Positions 12,001 through 22,570 of a DNA stretch of 64,000 nucleotides are shown here, one piece after another. The position numbers were made by a program, and so were the translations under genes. The DNA comes from Acanthochromis polyacanthus (lineage: Eukaryota; Chordata; Actinopteri; Pomacentridae): the NCBI RefSeq assembly GCF_021347895.1, contig NC_067134.1, positions 25,568,347 to 25,632,346 on the forward strand. The letters run 5' to 3'. The number at the start of each line of letters is the position of its first letter. Within the stretch, counting starts at the first letter, position 1. The notes beneath the pieces are model-generated. The model was given only the letters and a program-made list of their open reading frames with translations. It made no database searches and had not been told where the DNA came from.

Positions 12001-15000
12001 ACTTTAAGGAATTATTGGAATTTCTCCCCAAAGGTTTCGCAAATTTTCAGAAATTTGGGGATTTTTTTTTTGCTGATTTTTTTAATGGATTTTTTTTTCA
12101 GACAAGGAAACAATATTTTTCGGTGCTCATAAATGAAGACAACAGGCAGGTTAACCCTTTACGCTTCAGTGCGTCGTAGGTGTACCGCCGGCGGTACACC
12201 TACTAATTTGCATAGGAATTTCAGGAATGTCCGACGGCTGCAAACACGATTATACAAACACTATACACCAATGGAAAGCTTAGATTCTCATGAATCCGCC
12301 GGTATAAACCACTTTCAGATGCGATTACCACAGCGGGTAATATAAACACATTTGTCCGACAAAAACAAATATTCATCCATCCGTTCTCTATACACGGCTT
12401 CAACGCACACAGCGCGACTCACATTTCCGGGTTCATTACTACACACAAAAAAAACGATTCCACAAAAAACGGCCATAATCCAACCTTTTACATCCAGATG
12501 ACACAAGCCAGTAAACTATTTTGTCCAAAACATGTCCTGAAGTCGGTATAAAATCCACGAATCGGTCATTTTCAAGGAAATGCACCTCGTGATGCCCGTC
12601 CAATATTCCCCGTATTTTCGTAATTTTTTTTATTTAAAAATAGAATATTAGCGATTTTTTTGTACTGAAAACGGCTGGAATTGACTGAAGCTTAAAGGGT
12701 TAAAGTGAGTTAGTGATGAGTCAGCCTCACGCATGAATCATAGATCAGTATTGACGTTGTTTTGAATATGCCAATGAAGATACAGAAAGAGTATCTTGAT
12801 TTTTACTGGCAAAAAGAGGCAAAATGATCGAGGAATTTACGGGAAAATAAACAAAACTTCAAAGACCTTTCAAAAAATAAGTCTAATTTTGTGCAGCATC
12901 TCGATAATTCAGGCGTACTTTAATACTTCCAAACATTAGTCTGCCATGACTGTGAATGCTGCTGTTCTAATGTGTATTTTTCTTGTAATAAGTCTTCTTC
13001 CTTGTCTTCTCCTTCTAGTCGTAAGAGACCCAGAGTGGAGAGCAGTCCGAGCCCTCGATCCTCGCCCAAGCGAACGGCGCGGGACCTCAGCCCGGCTGAC
13101 AGTGACGGCTACAATAGTGGCGAAGACAAAAGTGAGCGCCCGATTGGCCGAGGGCAGGCCAAGCTCCACCCACAGCCCCTCCTCCCCAGCCCAGTGTGTC
13201 TGCCTCCATCTGACAGTAGGGAAATTCTTTTTGAAAGGACACACTCCTGTTTAATGGGGAATGCGCCTGTTTTATATTGCAAAGTTTTTGTAACCATTAA
13301 TGCTGTGTTCATCATTTCCGGTATAAATTGTTAAATATGTTGCCTGTGTGTCTCTTCTCTTGGACAAACGAGTCATTCCATGTCAATTCAACAAATGCTT
13401 GTTGCACCACTTTCTCAGATCCTCCCAAAAATTTTTTTGGGCTTTATTTGGGTAATTTTATGAACAAATGCAAAGTATTATGGTTATAAACATACAGTAT
13501 AAGCAGTAATGATCTAATCTAATACCCATAGTCAGTCCAAACTTAATCCTCGCCTATGATTTTAGGGTTTTAAACTACTAAAAAAAGCAATTTATACTCC
13601 TTTTACATGGTCAGAATTTTTTCCCCTTCCAAAACTTTTACCCTTCTGGTGAGAAAAGTATAGAAATGAATGAAAATAAAAAATACTGGACTGTGGAATT
13701 TCCCAAAATATCCTTATTATTTCATGGGCGACTTTATTTTGGGTTTTTCATGCCTCTATTTTAGGACTTATTCTTGTGAAAAGACATTGAAAGAATGAAT
13801 TTTCTTCTTTACTAATGAAAGTTGCATAAGGTAGAAGTTTTAAAACATTAAAATAAAGCTTATTTATTGATTTATAGGCTGTTGAACTCAGGTGTAGACC
13901 CAAAATAGCCTAACTTTAGGCATTAAAAAGTGCATGTGGGATACATGGTACGCGGTTCAAATTTTTTTTGGAGGAACTAGTATGTGTGAAGTATGTGTGA
14001 ACTTACTTTCATATTTGTTTCTTGTGCCAAAGATGAGCAACTGCTGAATCAATTTACTATACATTTTGATCCTCGTTTTTGTTTTTAGGAACCATTTACA
14101 TGACCAACTAAAGATGAAAGATGAATCTGAAGCATCAGCATCGTAGTATAAGTTACAAAGGGCATATCTGAAGTTAATTATTATATAGACATTGTTTTTT
14201 CTTTCATACAGTAACTGAATAAGAAGAAATGGCATCACTCCCAGACTGCATTCTCAGGACAGCCTCGGTATCGTATTTGACTTATCAGCTGAATTTGAAG
14301 ATTTGCAAGTGAAATTCATGCACCCAAAAGGTCCCAGCAAGAAGTTCACATGGCCTAGAAAGGATGACGTAGTGTGGGTGCCTACAGCCCACATCCTCTG
14401 TCCAATCACTGCTCCTTCAACACGCCGTGGTGGACAGTACCACATATCTGGTGCAGATGATGGCCTGATTTCAGAGAAATTCAAGCAGTTCAAAGGACAG
14501 AAATAGTGGTGTGATAAGTTGGGGACAAATTACATGTTTTACATGGGACCTAAGGCAATATAACTCATTTTAACTGCAATATATTAGTTAGAATTCCTAA
14601 AAAAACGCCTATAAAACATAGTGCATTTCTTGGTTAAATTGGCCATGAAGGATTCAAGAAACAATGTTGATACTTCAGATATCAATTATTCGGATGTTTA
14701 TTGTTATACAGACAAAGTTTCATGTTTCTACTCCATGTCCCACATTGGTTTCTGTGCCAATATATGTATGGTGTTTTTCAGTCTGTTTCATAAATAGGCA
14801 TCGTTTTGAGGTCTAAGGAGACTAGCTAGCTCTTGGATATTTTTAGGTTAGAGAGAACTTTTAAGGTACTTTGAGATTTTTATAACATATGAACCTTGTT
14901 ACTTATTAAAATTTGTGAAAAAAATGCCTAAATTCTTGAAAAATGCCATTTTCGCCAAATTTTTAAATTGCCCTGTACCACAGAGAAATGGGTATATTCA

Positions 15001-18000
15001 TTCCAAATTTTTTTTCCTGCTCTATTGTTAAGGTGTTTGAACCCTTCAGATCACTTGTAAGTCTATATCATCAGTCAGTTCCCAGTATTATCTTCCTAAA
15101 TCAAGCCTTTCTACCTAACATATCAATTTCCGAGTGGAAAAATAGGGATTTAAATATTTTATAACTTAGCAAATAGCAATCATATGATGTTAAAACTTTG
15201 CAAGTAATCTATTCTTATGTTGGGATAGTTAAAAAAAAAGTTTGGAGATGATCAGAGGAGGTCATGCAACAAAATTTCCTCAGATTTGTTGAAATGAGAT
15301 GGAATGACTCAAACACATGCAGGTTTTACTTTACTATAATTTCAAGAGCTTAGTAGCCAAAAATAGCTGTTGTTTGACTGTTTCCTTTTAGTGTTTTAAG
15401 TACTAAATACATTTACGTGACTGTCCTGTGTGCATGTGTAGATGGAGACAAGCATCGGCTGCTGAGCCAGGTGGTGCGTCCCCAGGACCCGTTGTTACGG
15501 TCGCCATCCAGAGGTGCTGCACCCGATGAGAAGGCGGCTCACTGGAAGGATGAGGAGCGACGGGGAGCCGGGGACAAAAGGGAGGCACGCAGTCGCCACG
15601 AGGAGCTGGAGCCTCGTGGAGAACGTACCAGAGGAGGCGACAGACGTGGAGATCACCTCTCAGGCACGCCGTCTGACTCCCGCAGCCGAGGCAGAGACCA
15701 GCGAGAATCTACACCGCCGCCTCCTTCTCCCTCCACCCTCGCCACCAGCATCGAGGACAGAGACGCCGGTGGGTCCCAGTTCCACGAGGAGGGCAAAAAG
15801 AAGACAAAGTCACAGAGGAAGGGCTTAAAGAAGGGCCGAAAAGATGAGGAGAGTGGCAGCAGCGGCCTGGCAGCGGCAGGGGATCGATTCAACCCCGAGC
15901 CTCCGTCTAGTGCTTCTGGAGACGTGGCTCCACCTTTACACTCTCCCAGGAAAGTAGCCAAGAAGAAGGCCCTGGACCGAAAGAGGAAGCAGTCACGAGG
16001 AGGAGAATCTGACGCTTCTGAGGAGGAAACTTCAGCCCATCAGCCACACAGTAAGAGGAAGAAGGGTCCTCGCACACCTCCGCACTCCATGAGGCCCGAT
16101 CATCGCAGCACTGGAGGCAACGCAGAACCTTCCCCTCTGTCGAAAATGGACAATTTCAGTGACTGGTCAGATGAGGAAGTGACAGACCGAGGAGGACCCC
16201 TGGATCAGGCTCACCTGGGTCCTGCTGAGAGGACTTCAGCTGAACCTCTTAGGAGAGGAGGTGGGCCCAGGGTGGGCAGGGACAGGGAGCGGTGTAACCC
16301 CCCATCCATCACCCCTCTCCTCCCCCAGGATCCTCCGATGCTGCTGCAGACTATGACTCCACAGCCTCTCATGTCGCAGCCGCTGCTCCGCAAACCTCCA
16401 CCAGAGCAGACCCGCAGCAGCAGCATGGGCAGCAACCAGAGCCGCACATCGTCCCGACGCCTGCGCTCGCCGTCCAACGAGTCCGCTCACCGAGAAGACC
16501 CCCAGGGTCCACGATCGCGCCGAGGGAGGCTGCAGGGCACCAACTCTCGAGACAGAGAGAGAGAGCGCGAGAGGGAAAGAGAGAGAGAGCGTGAACGCGA
16601 GAGGCCGGCGGTGAACGACCCTCCAGGGGCTGAGAGGAAGTCTCGAATCGACCAGCTGAGGAGAGGAGAGCCGAGCCGCAGCACCTCATCGGGTAAAAAC
16701 ACACTCAGTTACCCGTTCTTCACCAAAAGGAACCAGGTGCTGGTTCGGTGCTGGTGCTTAGCTGGTTCAACTCTCGTGCCTCCTCAGAACTGGTTTCATT
16801 CTCAGGGAGCCATGTCATTGCATCACCACAAAACATCCCTGCGTATTTTTATGTATTTATTTGTTTTTTATTTCATAGCGACAATGCAATTAACATAGTT
16901 TCAATACAGTTCATGAATCCGATGTGTTGGATGTAGAGTTTTAGCTACAGCTAATTCTAAACTCCTGTCCCAGTTGGGATTTTAAAACAACCAAAACATC
17001 CAAGATCACAATCCTTTAAAAGTACAATATACAAAAAACTAAACAAATAGAACCATAACTGACAGAATTAAGTTAAAAACCTCGCAAATCTATAAAACAA
17101 AAGTAAAATCTTACAAATAAATCCAAATTAACCACTTAGACTACAACACTTTAAAAATGAGTACAGCTTTGCTTTAAGCCACGCCTTAACTTTTTTTGTG
17201 GAGGTTTTAATATTAGTTATTGATTTTATTTCAGTTGGTGATATGTTCCAAAGTTTGCAACCTTTGATTGAAAAAGCAGACTGTCCAAAAGTGGTTCTGC
17301 GTCGTTGAATTAATGTAATCGTTCAACAACGTTTGTGTAATCATGGAAGTGCCGTTCCTGACTTTGCAAGCCTATGTTGTGATCCAGAAACAAATATCAA
17401 ACTGTTAGTAGTTAGCATCCAGTCCTTGACGTCCTCTGTTCTTAACTCTGGCCCAGCATAGAGTTGGTACCTGAAAAGCACCAGTTTTCGGATCCTAGAA
17501 CCGGTGCGTAGGTGGTGGAAACACAAAGAACAGTCAGTCAGACACTGGCTCTGAACTCGCACTGGAACCAGCTTGGTCGAATCACATTAAATGCTTTTTA
17601 CAATCTGCTGCCAAAGACACTTTTGAATTAACGTCTCTGTCTCATCTTGTTTTTCAGATCGGCAGGATTCCCGCAGCCACAGCTCCAGACGCAGCTCTCC
17701 TGACTCGGAGAGGCAGGCCAGGTCCAGGTCTCGAGCCGGCTCCTACGACAGTCGGGAGCGGGAGCGAGACAGGGAGCCGTTTGAGCGGGAGAGGGAACGA
17801 GACCGAAAGGACCTCCGACCTCAGCAGCAGCAGCAACATCAGCAGCCGCTGCTCCTCCAGCAGCCGTTACAGCAGCAGAGAGACTGGGAGCCTGAGCCCA
17901 GAGACTGGCCGAGCAGAGGGAGGGAGCCCCTGCTGATGCGACCCGGTCGGGAGCCTCTCCTGAGGGAGCGGGACATCAGAGACCGGGAACGCCTGCTTCC

Positions 18001-20847
18001 CGAAGGACTCATCCAGCAGCACGAACGGGAACGTGAGCGAGAGAGGGAGCGGGAAAGGGACGGCCGAGGCGAGAGAGGGGGAGATAGAGAGAGGGAGAGG
18101 ATGATGATGATGGATCTGCCGCTTCACGGAGACCCCAGAGCTCCAGGACGAGGGGACATGAGGGGTGAAATGAGAGGAGACCTGCGAGGAGACATGATGA
18201 GGCCGGACAGGAGCGACTACGAGCCTCTGCTGCCAAGAGAAGCCTTCAGTCCTCCGGAGCCTGAGAAAGCCAGCAACAGTCACCATCTGATGGGAGAGCA
18301 GCGGGAGCTGGAGAAAACCGACAGCATCGATGGTGAGAGGATGAAATCATTGATGCATTTTATGTCACTTTGCACCTTTTTCCTGCATGGAGTTAAACGA
18401 AATGTCGCATGTTTGTGTTTTCTGGAGATGATGACGGGAAAGAAGATGACGGCCAGTCAGTGGCGTCTGTGGGAGAGGAGTACGAACCAATCAGTGACGA
18501 TGAGCTCGATGAGATTCTGGCTGACAGTCAGAAGAAAGAGGATCAGCAAGACGAGGAGAAAATTACAGGTATCATTCAGTGGATTCTGTCTGGCATATCT
18601 ATATAGAAATGTGTATGTTCTGTATTCATTCCTTGTATTTGAAGCTGATTGTTTTCACTTTTGCTTTGGCTTAAACAGTTTCATTCCACAATCATTTCTA
18701 TTTGAAATTCATCACAAACTCCTTTAACACAAATACGACTCTTAAAACGTTCCTTTTGTATGTCGGCAGGTCCTCTGGATGTGATCGATGTGGACTGGTC
18801 CAGCCTGATGCCCAAACAGAAGCAGGAGCCGCGGGCAGCCGGGGCAGCTCTGCTCCGGTTTACCCCGGGGGCCGTGCTTCTCAGGGCGGGAATCTCCAAG
18901 CGACTAGCTGGCCCTGAACTCCTGGAGCAAGTCAGAGAGGTGTGCAAGTCAGAGTTGGATGATCCCAAAGGTGAGTTTGGACAGAATTAAAACCATCAAA
19001 TTAGTTTTTGCTGTAGTAATTTGGACTGTATTTTTAAAGTAATAGTTGGGGCTGTCACAGTTGGTCAACATAATCAATGATACTGACGTTGAAAATACTT
19101 AAACATCAATGTTCTAAAACGTTGCATGTCTTTGCTTTTCTCCTGCTCTGTGAGCTCATAGATACTTATTACAGTATTAATGCTTTTTGTGTTTAAATAC
19201 AGCTGAATGTGCAATAAAGCTGTTCTCGTTTACACCATATTACATCACTAAAATCCTGCTTTGACCTCCACAATGAGTCAAACTCACAAAGTATGAGTTA
19301 AAAGTAACTGCTTGCTGTAAATTTGGTGATAGTTTCATATGATCTGAAGCTACTGCCAGTCACATTAAGGACTTACACAATGTTTAATATGTGGACAGAA
19401 TTTTTGACTTAAAAGGTTTATTAGGAAAAAAACGGATTTCTCTTAAAATTCTAATACTGACTGCCATAATAAGGCCTATTTTTAATTTACATTCTCTAAC
19501 TTTTTGCCCTTCATTATGGCTCCCACGTGTAAATCAGACTCTTCTGATGGTAGTGCTTTGCAGAAAAGGAAAAACATGGCCATGGAAGTGAAATTAGATC
19601 AAATAAAACGTTCTGAACAGGGCCAAATACCAACAAATATCGCTCAGGTTGTAAAAACAGGTCAGCACATTTTAGCAACTCTCTGCGATGAATGAGTGAG
19701 ACTTTATCTGGTTCTCTGGTCGTTTATTAAACCTTAAAACAGGCTACTGTGGGCTGTAGCAAACGCCAGCAGAAGTAGAAAAACCCCATAACTTAGCTCC
19801 AGAATTAGCCGCAGTTCCCAGCTCTCTGTACCGCTGTCTCTCAGCCAATCAGAGGTGAGCTAAGTAAGCATGACACGTTCACTGACATTAGGTAAATCTG
19901 GAACTGAACAACAAACATTGAAACCTCAACAGCAACATCAGTCCGTTACAATGTTGTGTTATCTTGTTATAAAATGATTCATACATGCATGAAAGTCAAC
20001 ATTTATGACTTTTACAAAGAATTGATCGATATCTTGATGCACGTAACGGCTTTGTTTACATTTTCGTGTGAGTTTTGACTTGCGTATAACAAGGACTCCC
20101 TGTATGTACAATAAGATGTATAAGACAACTAATCGAGAGAAAAAATAGTCATTGGTGGCTTTCCTTTTTTTTTTTTTTTTTTTAAATTTAACTGTGTATT
20201 TGTGGTTGTTTCGTAATTATTTAATCACAGTAGACAATGGGGAGACTGAAAACCATTGCTGTTCAGTTAAATGTCTCTTTATTTAGATATGTAATTAGTT
20301 TGTATAATCCTTATTTAAAATTCTTTTGTGGTCTAAAACTCTCTGATGCTGTCCTTCCAGATGCTGACAAGCTCTTTGAGTATGACCTGGGGGCCCTGAA
20401 CATGGCGGCCCTGAACAGGCGGGTGGAGAGGGCCGGTTTGCTCACCAACCTGGGACCCTGCTGCAAGGCCCTGTGCGCTCGCAGGGACTTCGCCATCCGC
20501 CGGCAGCTGTTAAAAAACGAGAAGGTAGATGCCATCAAATCATCGACTTACATTGATCGTCTGAGTTTTTATGATTCATCAACTCAACCCCCCTTTCTTT
20601 CTTTGATTGGTTTTATTTCCAGGGCCTGACCAAGCAGTACCCCACTACCCCCGTGGTGGACAACGAGCTGCTGCAGATGAGCATGCGTCTCTTCAGGAGG
20701 ACCATGGCCGGCCAGGCTTCGGCCCCAGAAAGGTCGGATAGCGTGTCGACACCGGCAGCAGCAGCGGCTGTGACGGCGGCAGAAGTTGCTGAAGCTGGTG
20801 GTAGTAATAAGCTCAGCGCCGCTCAGCCAGAGGTGTGTGTGTCCTGA
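6064..20847 (+). CDS. zc3h13: Zinc finger CCCH domain-containing protein 13, complete
   Basis: Nuclear scaffold of the m6A-METTL-associated complex (with WTAP, VIRMA and HAKAI; fly homologue Flacc), needed for mRNA N6-adenosine methylation. Nineteen coding exons: 6064-6228, 6373-6476, 6592-6706, 6877-6988, 7087-7253, 7382-7530, 8175-8375, 8458-8625, 8715-9052, 10125-10607, 10694-10942, 11026-11503, 13019-13131, 15442-16692, 17658-18332, 18428-18568, 18770-18970, 20361-20524, 20623-20847. They sum to 5499 nt (1832 aa; human about 1668) and every junction keeps frame. The start opens [12 protein letters not shown], as in mammals, with A at -3. One CCCH finger: Cys58, Cys67, Cys73, His77. SR- and proline-rich segments follow (8175-9052), then Arg/Glu/Asp repeats (10125-11503), Lys-rich basic blocks, a Gln-rich patch (17818-17880), an acidic [14 protein letters not shown] motif (18428-18568) and a conserved compact C-terminal region ending ELCVS-like (EVCVS). 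Two introns use GC donors (10608, 11504). Confidence 0.95.
6373..6476 (+). CDS. zc3h13: zc3h13 exon 2: CCCH zinc finger
   Basis: This 104-nt exon carries the only zinc finger, spaced C-x8-C-x5-C-x3-H ([20 protein letters not shown]). It is flanked by a TTTCAG acceptor and a CG|GTGAGA donor. All metal ligands are intact, so RNA/zinc binding should be preserved. Confidence 0.92.
7800..7870. repeat. Short interspersed repeat fragment (fish LINE-tail-like)
   Basis: The text AAGATAAGATCTACTTTATT then CCGATAGGAAATT resembles the widespread teleost repeat tail AAGATAA...CTTTATT...GGGAAATT. It lies in zc3h13 intron 6. Assigned from general resemblance only. Confidence 0.35.
11026..11503 (+). CDS. 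zc3h13: zc3h13 exon 12: Arg/Glu mixed-charge repeat tract
   Basis: About 159 residues, dominated by RE/ER/REK dipeptides after an ASPSRHQGR start. The DNA is nearly all purine on the + strand (GAGAGGGAG-type). Human ZC3H13 has the same mixed-charge block, thought to form a long charged helix. The tandem purine repeats are prone to length change, so this is the part of the protein most likely to vary between alleles and assemblies. The exon ends in a GC donor. Confidence 0.85.
11642..12150. mobile_element. Non-autonomous DNA element with TTAA target site, family A copy 1
   Basis: A 509-bp unit bounded by TTAA (11638-11641 and 12151-12154). It starts CCCTAATGTCGTCCTGTGGG and ends with GACAACAGGCAGG, an imperfect inverted match of the start. 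A second copy of the same family, in the same orientation, lies at 32304-32840; both contain GACAAGGAAACAATATTTTT near the right end. TTAA duplication and CCC termini are the hallmark of piggyBac-type transposition. No transposase is encoded. In zc3h13 intron 12. Confidence 0.7.
12155..12699 (+). mobile_element. piggyBac-like MITE with TTAA target site, family B copy 1
   Basis: A 545-bp unit flanked by TTAA (12151-12154 and 12700-12703). Inverted ends are CCCTTTACGCTTCAGT and ACTGAAGCTTAAAGGG. Near the left end is a perfect GC-rich palindrome, GTGTACCGCCGGCGGTACAC. An inverted second copy lies at 40481-41011. It has no transposase and is mobilisable only in trans. It directly abuts family A copy 1, sharing one TTAA. 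Confidence 0.8.
13132..15441. other. zc3h13 intron 13 (2.3 kb) with transposon-related insert
   Basis: AT-rich intron without further zc3h13 exons; exons 13 and 14 join in phase (GACAAAA|ATGGAGAC gives DKNGDKHR, matching the human DKNEKHR junction). The main content is the ORF fragment at 14220-14506; the rest looks like unassigned old repeat. Confidence 0.6.
14220..14506 (+). pseudogene. C-terminal fragment of a transposon-associated protein
   Basis: An open frame from about 14,220 to the TAG at 14504-14506 encodes a compact globular-looking segment: [20 protein letters not shown], then [13 protein letters not shown], then a CPITAPS motif. The pattern of MHP.GP, WP..DD.CW(V/I)P and a cysteine-proline turn is one I associate with C-termini of multicopy uncharacterised fish transposon proteins. 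Here the usual Cys after DDV is Val. It sits alone inside a zc3h13 intron without start or upstream domains, so it is most likely a dead fragment. Confidence 0.45.
16883..17657. other. zc3h13 intron 14, right part: no gene
   Basis: After the donor at 16693 there is AT-rich sequence. The minus-strand ORF at 17341-17562 is not conserved-looking. Intron 14 may contain an old repeat, but none was identified with confidence. Confidence 0.4.
19440..20102 (+). mobile_element. pogo/Tigger-type DNA transposon remnant
   Basis: The frame from 19516 encodes a MAP-K-DSSDGSA..KRK start followed by [15 protein letters not shown], matching the opening of the N-terminal CENP-B-like helix-turn-helix of Tigger/pogo transposases. 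After about 60 residues it runs into a stop. The right end (reverse complement CAGGGAGTCCTTGTTATACG) is followed by TA at 20103-20104, as expected for this superfamily. The catalytic DDE region is missing, so this is an internally deleted, non-autonomous copy in zc3h13 intron 17. The left terminus was not located. Confidence 0.65.
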
Positions 20848-22065
20848 GAGTAAAACACGTGAAAGTGAACGCTTCTCAGCCTTTACTTCTTCTCACCCCT
20901 GACTCTTTCTCTCTGTCTCATTTCATTACATCGCATAGCCGTTTTAGTCACGAGAGGAAGTAAAGAAAAACACACAAATTTGTGACTCAGTTCTGCTTTC
21001 CATGTTTTGAATAATCTGCTGTAAAGAGCTGCTCCATAGACAACCGGACACTCCAGCCTATGGAGGTGTGTGAGGAGCATTAAACACACCTGAACGACTT
21101 CATGTTTTCTGTGCTTTACGCTGTTTTAGAGCAGATTTTACCTGTCACTTTCTCCTTCCTAACTGCTTTGTTTTCTTTGTTGTGCATTGGTTGCTGCAGC
21201 TGTGCATTAAAATGGTTAGATGTTGATTTTTTTGGGGGTCTTTTGCTTTGTATGAAATGACTGTTCAGCCGTCAGATGCTCCATGTAGTTACTGCCGTTT
21301 TTGTTTACGCGATACAACACGATATCTGCAGAGCAAAGCTCCAGAATTGGCTGCAGAAGCGCATCACTGAAACATCCTGCAGGGACTTGAATGAACACTT
21401 GTCACCCATAAGCACTGCCAAACGATTCCCCTCATTGAATGTAACTTGTTACAGTCTGTGGGAGTGTTACTGTTTTGTTTTTTTGGTGGATTTGTTTTGA
21501 ATGGTTTGGCAATGTCTCCTCTGACATGAACTGAAGTGAGCTCCAGATCGCCAACACTGCCATGTGGAATTCCTCTCCTCACCAGCCCCCCCCCCACACC
21601 AACCATGACAGGAGCTCCAATAGGAAAAGACAGTAGCAAAGAACGACTGAAAGATAATTAATCTGAACTCCTTTCTGTATCTAGCAGTTGGCCAGTAAGT
21701 GTTGCACCTCTAGGATGTGCTCGTATCGACACTCTTACAGCATTCTGAGTCCTGGGACACGATTTCAACGGACAAAACCAGCAGCTCTGTTTAAAGAACA
21801 GGTTGAAAAATGCCCTGGATTCAACATAACCCCCCCCATCCACCATACGACTGAGACATGAAGTCTAAGTAACGTTACAGACACGGGAAGTCGAGCTCTG
21901 ATACAGCCCGTTATCGATTAGTCCGACCACACCTTGGTGTTAGAAAACACTTTTCTACTCTAATTTTGTTTTGTCTTGGGTTCGAGGTAAATTTTAAGAT
22001 GTGCCAGTAATGATTTTATGCTGTATTTTTTACTGTAAAATAAATCTTCAGTGACGTTTTTTTAA
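20848..22065 (+). other. zc3h13: zc3h13 3' UTR
   Basis: Follows the TGA at 20845-20847. AATAAA at 22039-22044 with a T-rich stretch downstream is the best poly(A) signal, giving a UTR of about 1.2 kb. C-runs at 21588-21597 and 21828-21837 are notable simple tracts. No long open frame with coding character is seen. Confidence 0.6.
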
Positions 22066-22285
22066 ATTGTAATGATATTTTGCCGAGACGAGAACGACTG
22101 AAGAGCTGAAGAAGTGATTCTGTGCTGCTGGTTTATCGAGGTTAACGCAATAATTTACAGGTAAGTGCTGATTTTACTCAGTTAGGGTACTAATTCTTAA
22201 TTTATGAAGTACCAGAAAAAGATTGAAGGAGAGCATTCAGTCAATAGGTGATGTTCACTGAAATTTATAATCCTATATTTTGCTT

Positions 22286-22570
22286 GGGCCTGCACAGTGG
22301 CTGGGTGGGTCACACTTTGGTCTTGCAGCGAGAAGATATCGGTTTCGTGTTCTGGCCTTCCCACGATATTTCTGCATGGAGTTTGCATGTTCTCCCTGTG
22401 CATGTGTGGGTTTTCTCCGGCTTGAAATATACAGTATGTTCAGGTTAGCTGGTAATTCTAAATTGTCTGTAGGTGTGATTGTTCGTATATGTAGCTGCTG
22501 ACATGTCCAGAGTGTCTCCTGCCTTCAACCTAAATCATCTGGGATAGACTCTATAGATAGTGGATGGATT
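22286..22570 (+). repeat. Common teleost SINE-like interspersed repeat, diverged
   Basis: Order of segments: GGGCCTGCACAGTGGCTGGG, a TCTGGCCTT block, GGAGTTTGCATGTTCTCCCT, GTGTGGGTTTTCTCCGG, a TAAATTGTCTGTAGGTGTGA block and a GGATGGATTTT end. This is the consensus order of the very abundant fish repeat whose head resembles a tRNA-derived SINE. Many substitutions indicate an old insertion. Located between zc3h13 and arhgef7. Confidence 0.7.
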
